Source of the DNA: an uncultured Traorella sp.
GTDB taxonomy: Bacteria > Bacillota_I > Bacilli_A > Erysipelotrichales > Erysipelotrichaceae
Length of the DNA stretch: 5,438 bases
Assembly: GCA_945919165.1 (NCBI GenBank)
Contig: CAMEIZ010000117.1
Location: 1 to 5,438, forward strand
Direction of reading: 5' to 3'
A program made the translations under genes and the position numbers. Below are positions 1-4,976 of the stretch, one piece after another. Every line of letters starts with the position of its first letter. The stretch's first letter is position 1. The notes below the pieces were generated by a model. The model did not search any database and was not told where the DNA came from. It saw nothing but the letters and a program-made list of their open reading frames with translations.

Positions 1-1524
1 TAAACCGACCTCTTGTCCTTCTTCAATAAAATCTGTAGTATGAATTTTAAATTCTCTACCTTCTGTAGAGAAAACAACTTTATAAATCCCTTCCTTAATT
101 GTTTCAGGATCAAAATCATAATCCACAGTCGTAATTTCAACTGGGATATCTTCATCCAGATCCCATGCCTGAGCATTGGCCCAAATCTTCAGATCTGTAT
201 CTAACGCTACAGAATCTTGAATTTCATCTACTTTCTTAAAGAAATTCTCAGCGAAAATCTCTTCACCATATTCTTTTGATACAACACGGTTTTGATCTTT
301 GACAATCATGTTCACTGTACAACTTGTACCAGCAGCTGTCACAAAAGTAACCGGATAAGTTCCTTTTTTCGGTTGGATGTCATGAGTAACCTTGACAATC
401 GAAATCAATTCTTCTGTTTCCTGACTCCATGCCTGAGCATCCGCACGGGCAATAATTTCCGTATCCGTTAATTCCTTCACATCTTCAATATCCAAGTTGA
501 AAGGATTGGCACTCATCAATTCTTTGGCACTTTCATTGACTACCGGTTTATCATCCTTGACATCCATCGTAACCGTAATACTGGTTCCAGGTCTTGTTTC
601 TACCATGATTTCATAATGAACACCTTTGAAAAGTACTGATTTAACAATTCCTTTCAGCTTTCCTTTTGATTTAGGAACAATATCAAGATCCTCCGGACGA
701 ATAACGACGTCAACTTTTTCATTTTCTTTAAATCCAAAGTCAACACATTCAAATTTTTTATCTTCAAACATGACCTGATAATCCTTCAGCATCACACCTT
801 CAATAATATTACTTTCACCAATAAAATTAGCCACATATTCATTGACAGGCTCATTATATATATCTGTTGGTGAACCAACCTGCTGAATTTCTCCCTCTTT
901 CATTACCACAATCTTATCTGACATCGTCAACGCTTCTTCCTGATCATGAGTAACAAAAATAAAGGTAATACCGACTTCCTGCTGAATACGTTTCAGCTCC
1001 TTCTGCATTTCTTTTCTCAGTTTTAAATCAAGAGCTCCTAATGGTTCATCCAGAAGCAATACTTTTGGTTCGTTGACCAAAGCTCTGGCAATAGCCACAC
1101 GCTGCTGCTGACCACCGCTCATTTCCGTAACATTACGATGAGCATATTCTTCCAGATTCACCAGTTTCAGCATTCGATTTACTTTCTGTTCAATAATATC
1201 CTTACTGATTTTTTTAATTTTTAATCCAAAAGCTACATTATCAAAAACATCCATATGCGGAAAAAGCGCATATTTCTGAAATACTGTATTCACTTCACGC
1301 TGATAAGCAGGAACATTGGAAATTTCCACTCCATCAAAGAAAACCTGTCCCTGAGTCTGATCCAAAAAGCCCCCTAAGATCCTTAAAAGCGTTGTTTTTC
1401 CGCATCCGCTTGGTCCTAATAAGGTAACGAATTCGTTTTCATAAATGTCCAGATTGATCCCCTTCAAAACAATCACTCCATCGAATTCTTTCACAATATT
1501 CTTAAATTGAATCAATGGTTTCAT
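1..1524 (-). CDS. potA: Spermidine/putrescine ABC transporter ATPase PotA with a split TOBE domain; partial at 3' end
   Basis: This is the cytoplasmic ATPase that powers polyamine import through the PotB/PotC permease. The frame is open for 508 codons from ATG at 1524 to base 1, so the C-terminus is missing. Seen in the protein: Walker A GPSGCGKTT (37-45), Q-loop Gln83, signature MSGGQ (135-139), Walker B VLLLDEP (155-161) with catalytic Glu160, D-loop ALD, and H-loop His193 in THDQEEAL. The TOBE domain begins near 240, with the typical VVIRPEDLDI at 273-282 and GIVKSVLFKGVHYE at 292-305. PotA usually has about 350-385 residues. Here roughly 180 extra residues (about 309-489) separate that strand from the usual closing stretch, seen as KIHTTDFIEEGQEVGL (493-508). 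The start is fixed by AGGAGG six bases upstream, overlapping the TAG stop of the regulator gene, which suggests translational coupling. Family assignment is sure; polyamine specificity follows from similarity only. Confidence 0.93.
   Translation of the reverse strand, partial: MKPLIQFKNIVKEFDGVIVLKGINLDIYENEFVTLLGPSGCGKTTLLRILGGFLDQTQGQVFFDGVEISNVPAYQREVNTVFQKYALFPHMDVFDNVAFGLKIKKISKDIIEQKVNRMLKLVNLEEYAHRNVTEMSGGQQQRVAIARALVNEPKVLLLDEPLGALDLKLRKEMQKELKRIQQEVGITFIFVTHDQEEALTMSDKIVVMKEGEIQQVGSPTDIYNEPVNEYVANFIGESNIIEGVMLKDYQVMFEDKKFECVDFGFKENEKVDVVIRPEDLDIVPKSKGKLKGIVKSVLFKGVHYEIMVETRPGTSITVTMDVKDDKPVVNESAKELMSANPFNLDIEDVKELTDTEIIARADAQAWSQETEELISIVKVTHDIQPKKGTYPVTFVTAAGTSCTVNMIVKDQNRVVSKEYGEEIFAENFFKKVDEIQDSVALDTDLKIWANAQAWDLDEDIPVEITTVDYDFDPETIKEGIYKVVFSTEGREFKIHTTDFIEEGQEVGL
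28..624 (-). repeat. Two degenerate tandem repeats (about 86-91 residues) inside the PotA TOBE domain
   Basis: This region encodes PotA residues 301-499. A beta-hairpin-like pattern, G-x-Y-x-V-x-F-x-T-x-x-G followed by a T-V-x-M-x-V-K-D type strand, occurs at 301-324, 388-410 and, with a diverged second strand, 479-499. Between copies lie spacers with a shared A-x-A-x-A-Q-A-W motif (361-366 and 449-454, the tryptophans 88 residues apart). Copy-to-copy offsets are 86 to 91 residues. At DNA level only CCATGCCTGAGCAT (163-176 and 427-440) is identical, so the duplication is old. The KKGTYPVTF and EGIYKVVF stretches resemble the final strands of bacterial Ig-like (Big_3/DUF5011-type) domains, which normally occur in surface proteins. 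The repeat pattern is seen directly; the Ig-like fold is inferred. Confidence 0.75.
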
Positions 1525-1530
1525 ATTTTA

Positions 1531-1536
1531 CCTCCT
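1531..1536 (-). promoter_or_regulatory. Ribosome binding site of potA, overlapping the regulator's stop codon
   Basis: AGGAGG on the minus strand lies six bases before the potA ATG and shares bases with the TAG stop of the upstream regulator gene (1535-1537). The overlap points to co-transcription and coupled translation of the two genes. Confidence 0.85.
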
Positions 1537-2068
1537 AAAATAATGGCGGCGTGGTAATCCACAGTACTTTTGCAGCCGCCTGACTTTCATTTTTTAAATA
1601 ATGGGCATTAACTCCCTTGATATAAAAGGTTTCCCCTTTGCGAATCGTTGTCTTCTTATCACCATCGACCAAAACAACTCTTCCGCTGAGAACATAGCCG
1701 AATTCCTCACCGTCATGTGGTTCTAAAGTCATGCTTTCACCACCGACTTCAATCTCCAACAAAATAGGCTCCATCTCATTTTTCTGTGCATTGGGTACAA
1801 TCCAGTTCACAATACAGCCTTCCCTTTCATCCACAAAATAATCCTCTTTGGTAAAGACACTTTTTTCTTCCTTTTCTTCCTGAAAGAAACTGGACAATGT
1901 TGTCCCCAAAGCTTCCAGAATATCATTTAATGTGGCAATTGAGGGAGAAGTCAGATTTCGCTCTACCTGACTCAAAAAACCTTTTGTCAGTTCACTTCTG
2001 CTTGCTAGTTCTTCAAGTGTCAGCGCATTTTTCATTCTTAGCCTTTTGATCTTCGCTCCTATATCCAT
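1535..2068 (-). CDS. XRE-family HTH / cupin transcription regulator of the polyamine uptake operon
   Basis: A 177-residue DNA-binding regulator with two domains. Residues 5-62 form an XRE-type helix-turn-helix; the core TLEELASRSELTKGFLSQVE (17-36) is followed by RNLTSPSIATL. Residues about 105-172 form a cupin-2 domain with PHDGEEFGYVLSG (117-129) and GETFYIKGVNAHYLKN (145-160), where His118, Glu122 and His156 could hold a ligand or metal. This layout is that of PuuR-like regulators, and its place 10 bases ahead of potA makes polyamine-responsive control of the operon likely; the ligand is inferred. The start at 2068 is chosen because AAGGAGG lies just upstream. An in-frame ATG at 2117-2119 would add 17 residues, but it sits at the predicted transcription start and has no ribosome site. 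Inverted repeats in front of the gene suggest autoregulation. Confidence 0.9.
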   Translation of the reverse strand: MDIGAKIKRLRMKNALTLEELASRSELTKGFLSQVERNLTSPSIATLNDILEALGTTLSSFFQEEKEEKSVFTKEDYFVDEREGCIVNWIVPNAQKNEMEPILLEIEVGGESMTLEPHDGEEFGYVLSGRVVLVDGDKKTTIRKGETFYIKGVNAHYLKNESQAAAKVLWITTPPLF

Positions 2069-2072
2069 ACGC

Positions 2073-2079
2073 CCTCCTT
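2073..2079 (-). promoter_or_regulatory. Ribosome binding site that sets the regulator start
   Basis: AAGGAGG on the minus strand lies four bases ahead of the ATG at 2066-2068. It decides for this start over the upstream in-frame ATG at 2117-2119. Its first two bases are part of the 21-bp palindrome at 2078-2098, so a protein bound there would also cover the edge of the ribosome site at DNA level. Confidence 0.8.
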
Positions 2080-2098
2080 GTTTAGTTATACTAAACAA
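2078..2098. promoter_or_regulatory. Perfect 21-bp inverted repeat, likely operator
   Basis: The arms TTGTTTAGT and ACTAAACAA match perfectly around the centre TAT. The site lies between the predicted transcription start (about 2117) and the regulator's start codon. A palindrome of this size fits a dimeric XRE regulator, most simply the one encoded next to it. As RNA it could also form a hairpin next to the ribosome site. Binding has not been shown. Confidence 0.65.
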
Positions 2099-2120
2099 AT
2101 TGTTCTCTTTTTCGAACAAT
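2099..2120. promoter_or_regulatory. Inverted repeat over the predicted transcription start
   Basis: ATTGTTC (2099-2105) and GAACAAT (2114-2120) are perfect arms separated by eight bases. The site directly abuts the 21-bp palindrome and covers the expected start of transcription, a position suited to repression. It shares the TTGTT/AACAA half-site with the other repeats in this region. Confidence 0.45.
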
Positions 2121-2123
2121 GTT

Positions 2124-2151
2124 ATTATACAGAATTTATGACAAATTGCAA
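2124..2151 (-). promoter_or_regulatory. Sigma-A type promoter of the regulator-potA operon
   Basis: On the minus strand, TTGCAA (2146-2151) and TATAAT (2124-2129) are separated by 16 bases. The -10 box is a perfect consensus. Transcription would begin near 2117, giving a leader of about 50 bases. Operator-like repeats lie on both sides. Confidence 0.65.
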
Positions 2152-2158
2152 CACTATT

Positions 2159-2175
2159 TTAAACAAATTGTTTAA
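2159..2175. promoter_or_regulatory. Upstream palindrome, likely second operator
   Basis: TTAAACAA and TTGTTTAA are perfect 8-base arms around a single A, just upstream of the -35 box. The 13 bases TAAACAAATTGTT at 2160-2172 recur exactly at 2092-2104, 68 bases away on the other side of the promoter. This repetition argues for a real binding site, although the region is AT-rich. Confidence 0.5.
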
Positions 2176-2198
2176 TATTTTAAACTTGATTTCATAAT

Positions 2199-2220
2199 AA
2201 AAACGGCTTTTGCCGTTTTT
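2199..2220 (-). terminator. Rho-independent terminator of the ABC-F gene
   Basis: AAAAACGGC and GCCGTTTTT form a perfect 9-bp stem with a 4-base loop, ten bases after the ABC-F stop codon. On the minus strand the right arm ends in a T run (TTTTTATTAT). The symmetry would let it act in both directions, but no plus-strand gene leads into it. Confidence 0.85.
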
Positions 2221-2229
2221 ATCCTAATC

Positions 2230-3996
2230 TTACATATTTTTCATTTTTAAAATCTGTTCTTCAATCTCCAAAAGCTCTATCCATCGCTCATTTTTTTCTT
2301 CAATCAGCATTTCTGTTTCACTTCTTTGCTTTGAAAGCTCATTTATTTTTTCATAATCACTCGTCTGACTCATTTCTTCATCAATCTTTTTAATTTTATC
2401 TTCCAGTTCTGTAATCACACTTTCCATGTTTTCCAGTTCTTTTTTATCTTTTGAAGAAAGATAAGGCTGCATGAGTCGTTTCTGTTTTTTGATTTCTGAA
2501 TAGCTCAGCGTTGTTTTTTTCTCTTCTAGTTCATTTTTCTGACGTTTTTCTTCATAATCACTGTAGCTGCCGCTATAATAATTGATTTTTTTGTTTTCAA
2601 ATGCCAGTGTATAATCACAGCAGCGGTCTAGAAAATAACGATCGTGAGAAACAACCATAACTGCACCATCAAAATGATCCAGGTAATCTTCCAATATATT
2701 CAGAGTTGTAATATCTAAATCATTGGTCGGTTCATCTAAGAGTAAAACATTAGGGGCTGTCATTAAAATTGAAAGCAGATAAAGACGTCTCTGCTCCCCA
2801 CCGCTTAAATAACCAATTCGGCTATATTGCAGATGAGAATCAAATAGAAAACGTTCCATCATTGTTTTCGCACTTAATACTCCTTCATTGGTTTTTAATT
2901 CACTGCAAATCGAAAGAATGAAATCTTTGACAATCATATCAGCATCCAAAACTGTACTATGCTGACGGAAATAGCCGATTTTGACAGTTTCACCTATTTC
3001 AATCTTACCGCTGTCTGGCAGTAAATCACCAGCAATTAAATTTAAGAGCGTACTCTTGCCACAACCATTTTCACCGACAATTCCAATTCTGTCATTCCGC
3101 TTTAAGTGATAACTGAAATCCGAAAACAACTCATGTTGATTCATAGACATGCTTAAATCAATCATCTCAATGGTTTTCTTACCCAAACGAGTTGAAAGAG
3201 AAATCATGTCCACACTGCCTTCACTTTTAATTTTTTCAATACTTGAGAGTTTTTCAAAGCGGGCAATTCTTTCTTTGCTTTTGGTGCTTCTGGCTTGTGC
3301 ATTGGAACGAATCCATTCCAGTTCTGTTCTTAAAAAAGCATTTCGTTTGCGTTCATTTGCTAATGCCTGCTGTTCTCTTTCTTCTTTCAGCTGTAAAAAA
3401 GCGGAATAATTCGCTTGATATTCATAAATCTTCGTACGATCGATTTCCAAAATCTTATGTGTAATTCTTTCCAAAAAATAACGATCATGGGTCACCATCA
3501 GCAAAGCCTTGTTCATTTTTATCAGATATTTTTCCAGCCATTCTATCATGTCACTGTCCAAATGATTGGTTGGTTCATCTAAAATTAACAGATCACAAGG
3601 TTGAAGCAAAGCAATCGCCAATGCCACTCTTTTTCTCTGTCCTCCGGAACATGTACTGATTACTTTATCAAAGTCATCCATTTTTAATTTGGTCAGAATA
3701 CTTTTTGCTTCAAATTCTTTTAAAGCATCAACATGTGCTGATACTGCTTCCATAATGGTATGACTCTCATCAAATTGATCCGTTTGCGCCAAATAAGAAA
3801 TTCTTAAGCCGTTTTTCTTAATCATTTTCCCTTCATAAGTTTCAATTCCGGCGAGTATTTTTAAAAAAGTGCTTTTCCCGGTACCATTTACTCCAATTAA
3901 CGCAATCTTATCATTTTCTTCAATTGAAAAAGATACATGATCCAAGATACACTTTTCATTATTAAATTTTGTTATTTCACTTGCACTTATCAACAT
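2230..3996 (-). CDS. ABC-F family ATPase, Uup/YfmR-like
   Basis: A soluble 588-residue protein with two ATPase domains and no membrane segments. ABC-F proteins act on ribosomes, for example in relieving stalled translation or in antibiotic protection. First domain: Walker A GVNGTGKS (35-42), signature CSGGQ (116-120), Walker B LLILDEPTNHLD (136-147), His170. Charged linker helices span about 195-260. Second domain: Walker A GENGCGKST (308-316), signature LSGGE (397-401), Walker B VLLLDEPTNDLD (417-428), His451. Residues about 510-585 are a coiled coil like the C-terminal domain of Uup and YfmR. Together with RLGKKTIE (270-277) this favours a YfmR-like housekeeping role over a resistance factor. 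The usual size is about 620-640; the gap from the Q-loop to the first signature is short here. The ribosome binding site before ATG 3996 is weak (GGTGAAAGTGA). Subfamily assignment is from memory. Confidence 0.9.
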   Translation of the reverse strand: MLISASEITKFNNEKCILDHVSFSIEENDKIALIGVNGTGKSTFLKILAGIETYEGKMIKKNGLRISYLAQTDQFDESHTIMEAVSAHVDALKEFEAKSILTKLKMDDFDKVISTCSGGQRKRVALAIALLQPCDLLILDEPTNHLDSDMIEWLEKYLIKMNKALLMVTHDRYFLERITHKILEIDRTKIYEYQANYSAFLQLKEEREQQALANERKRNAFLRTELEWIRSNAQARSTKSKERIARFEKLSSIEKIKSEGSVDMISLSTRLGKKTIEMIDLSMSMNQHELFSDFSYHLKRNDRIGIVGENGCGKSTLLNLIAGDLLPDSGKIEIGETVKIGYFRQHSTVLDADMIVKDFILSICSELKTNEGVLSAKTMMERFLFDSHLQYSRIGYLSGGEQRRLYLLSILMTAPNVLLLDEPTNDLDITTLNILEDYLDHFDGAVMVVSHDRYFLDRCCDYTLAFENKKINYYSGSYSDYEEKRQKNELEEKKTTLSYSEIKKQKRLMQPYLSSKDKKELENMESVITELEDKIKKIDEEMSQTSDYEKINELSKQRSETEMLIEEKNERWIELLEIEEQILKMKNM

Positions 3997-4013
3997 TCAC
4001 TTTCACCCACATT

Positions 4014-4022
4014 ATTTTACCA
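4014..4022 (-). promoter_or_regulatory. Possible extended -10 promoter of the ABC-F gene
   Basis: TGGTAAAAT on the minus strand matches the extended -10 form TGnTAnnnT and lies between the thioredoxin terminator and the ABC-F start. No good -35 box is seen, and the leader would be only about 10 bases. Readthrough from the thioredoxin gene is an alternative source of transcript. Confidence 0.3.
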
Positions 4023-4030
4023 CATTCAGA

Positions 4031-4060
4031 CAAAATAAAAACCCGAAAGTTTATTTCGGG
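4031..4060 (-). terminator. Rho-independent terminator of the thioredoxin gene
   Basis: On the minus strand CCCGAAA and TTTCGGG form a 7-bp stem with a 5-base loop, immediately followed by TTTTTATTTT. It begins six bases after the thioredoxin stop codon and separates that gene from the ABC-F gene. Confidence 0.88.
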
Positions 4061-4066
4061 CTTAGA

Positions 4067-4375
4067 TTACAGCACTTCTTCTAACAATGCTTTTAATGCT
4101 GCTTTTGGCTGATATCCAACAACCTGTTTAACAATCTTTCCATCTTTAAACAGAATCAGATTTGGAATAGACATAACACCGTATTCTCCTGCCAGAGCAT
4201 TTTCCTGATCAACATTTACTTTTACGATATTCAGCTTACCTTCATATTCCATTGATAACTCTTCCAGCACAGGGGCGATCATCTTACATGGTCCGCACCA
4301 GTCTGCAAAGAAATCAACTAATAAGACACCTTGATTCTTGATAGATTCAAATTCTTCTTTGTTTACGATACGCAT
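4067..4375 (-). CDS. trxA: Thioredoxin
   Basis: A 102-residue cytoplasmic thiol-disulfide oxidoreductase that reduces disulfides in client proteins and is itself normally recharged by thioredoxin reductase, which is not in this window. Seen: the full active site WCGPCK (26-31) after VLLVDFFAD, and the cis-proline loop SIPNLILFKDGK (69-80, Pro71), where Asn replaces the more common Thr after the proline. There is no signal peptide, so it acts inside the cell, and the length is that of a single-domain thioredoxin. The start at 4375 has GGAAGG nine bases upstream. The gene has its own likely promoter and ends in a strong terminator; the PPC-domain gene lies 53 bases upstream on the same strand with no terminator between, so some co-transcription is possible. 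Bacteria often carry several thioredoxins, so the trxA name marks the family rather than proving it is the main copy. Confidence 0.95.
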   Translation of the reverse strand: MRIVNKEEFESIKNQGVLLVDFFADWCGPCKMIAPVLEELSMEYEGKLNIVKVNVDQENALAGEYGVMSIPNLILFKDGKIVKQVVGYQPKAALKALLEEVL

Positions 4376-4403
4376 AATTGATTACCTTCCTTTTCTTAAT
4401 TCA

Positions 4404-4431
4404 AGTATATCACATCTTTTTAATTTGACTA
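4404..4431 (-). promoter_or_regulatory. Possible promoter of the thioredoxin gene
   Basis: On the minus strand TAGTCA (4426-4431) and TATACT (4404-4409) are separated by 16 bases. The -10 box is good and the -35 box matches four of six positions. The -35 box overlaps the stop codon of the PPC-domain gene. Transcription would begin near 4397. Confidence 0.45.
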
Positions 4432-4827
4432 CTCTTTTGCTTTCATGATGATTTCATCATATCCTGTTGATTCATCATACTCTCTTGTAAATACTTGATC
4501 TAGCAGTTCTATCAAAACTATTTCCGCTGTTGTATTAACCAAACAGCCTTCCATTAAATGTCCGCCTATAGTATGCCCATTTTCATCACTGAGTGAAAGG
4601 TGAAGATGAACTCCGTCTTTGGAAAGTGTCCCACATAAGGATACTATTTCAAAGCGGTCTTTCTGATGATAAAGCGAATGACCATCTGCAAGACGAAAAG
4701 TACATTCATACAGACAACCAACACAACAGCCTACAAAACCTGCCTGAATGTTGTGAACAGTAATATAATTCTCAATTGATTTTTTCAGATCTGATCCGTA
4801 TGTCAAACGAAATGCATGTGTTTTCAT
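4429..4827 (-). CDS. PPC/DUF296-domain protein with a cysteine cluster
   Basis: A 132-residue protein that is a single PPC (plants and prokaryotes conserved, DUF296) domain from end to end. The family's hallmark GxxHLHxSLSDxxGxxxGGHL is seen at about 72-91, with His74, His76 and His90 placed to bind a metal as in structures of this family. Its function in bacteria is not established; in plants the domain occurs in AT-hook DNA-binding proteins, but no AT-hook is present here. Odd features are Cys34, Cys35, Cys38 and Cys42 in place of the usual small residues before RLADG, plus Cys65 and Cys95. No convincing ribosome site precedes ATG 4827; the upstream bases are A/T-rich. The gene is divergent from pgeF and 53 bases upstream of the thioredoxin gene. 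The family call is firm; the role is unknown. Confidence 0.88.
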   Translation of the reverse strand: MKTHAFRLTYGSDLKKSIENYITVHNIQAGFVGCCVGCLYECTFRLADGHSLYHQKDRFEIVSLCGTLSKDGVHLHLSLSDENGHTIGGHLMEGCLVNTTAEIVLIELLDQVFTREYDESTGYDEIIMKAKE

Positions 4828-4844
4828 AGTTTTATTTTACTTTG

Positions 4845-4874
4845 ATTTTAACAATATTGCAATTGGAATGATAA
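4845..4874 (-). promoter_or_regulatory. Possible promoter of the PPC-domain gene
   Basis: On the minus strand TAAAAT (4845-4850), preceded by TGT as an extended -10, lies 18 bases from TTATCA (4869-4874), which matches four of six -35 positions. The -35 box falls inside the Fur-like palindrome. The leader would be only about 11 bases, in keeping with the absence of a clear ribosome site. Confidence 0.35.
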
Positions 4875-4879
4875 TCATT
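4867..4879. promoter_or_regulatory. Fur-like 13-bp palindrome between divergent genes
   Basis: AATGAT and ATCATT are perfect arms around one A. The 13 bases match the core of the classical Fur consensus, but the three bases on each flank do not. The site overlaps the possible -35 box of the PPC-domain gene and lies five bases before the -35 box of pgeF, so a bound protein could affect either gene. Other Fur-family members (PerR, Zur) bind related sequences. Confidence 0.35.
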
Positions 4880-4883
4880 GTAT

Positions 4884-4911
4884 TTGCATTTTCAGGTAAA
4901 TACAGTATAAT
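4884..4911 (+). promoter_or_regulatory. Sigma-A type promoter of pgeF
   Basis: TTGCAT (4884-4889) and a perfect TATAAT (4906-4911) are separated by 16 bases. Transcription would begin near 4918, leaving a leader of about 60 bases before the pgeF start codon. Confidence 0.65.
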
Positions 4912-4922
4912 AAAAATAACGA

Positions 4923-4957
4923 TGAGGTACGTAATCTCAATCATTCATATAATGAAT
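4923..4957 (+). other. Two small potential hairpins in the pgeF leader
   Basis: TGAGGT (4923-4928) can pair with ATCTCA (4934-4939), including one G-U pair, over a 5-base loop. ATTCAT (4943-4948) and ATGAAT (4952-4957) are perfect arms with only three bases between. Both are short and neither has a following T run, so they are not terminators. Chance is a fair explanation. Confidence 0.2.
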
Positions 4958-4976
4958 TAATGAAAGAAGGACAATT

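Noticed and set aside
13..204. A 63-codon plus-strand open frame
   Set aside because: It lies opposite the well-supported potA coding frame, has no ribosome site, and its composition is that of antisense reading.
2078..2098. The 21-bp palindrome as a transcription terminator or attenuator
   Set aside because: The stem is AT-rich and is followed by the ribosome site and start codon rather than a T run, so an operator is the better reading.
2069..2119. Longer regulator starting at the ATG at 2117-2119
   Set aside because: The extra 17 residues are not part of the HTH domain. The ATG falls at the predicted transcription start without a ribosome site, while AAGGAGG sits directly before the ATG at 2066-2068.
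3149..3464. Two overlapping plus-strand open frames of 86 and 73 codons
   Set aside because: Both are opposite the ABC-F gene in the linker-coding part, resemble no family known to me, and have no promoter or ribosome site that stands out.
2230..3996. ABC-F gene as an antibiotic resistance (ribosome protection) factor
   Set aside because: The Uup/YfmR-type C-terminal coiled coil and the ordinary chromosomal neighbours, with no mobile element or attenuator-type leader, favour a housekeeping role. This is not excluded experimentally.
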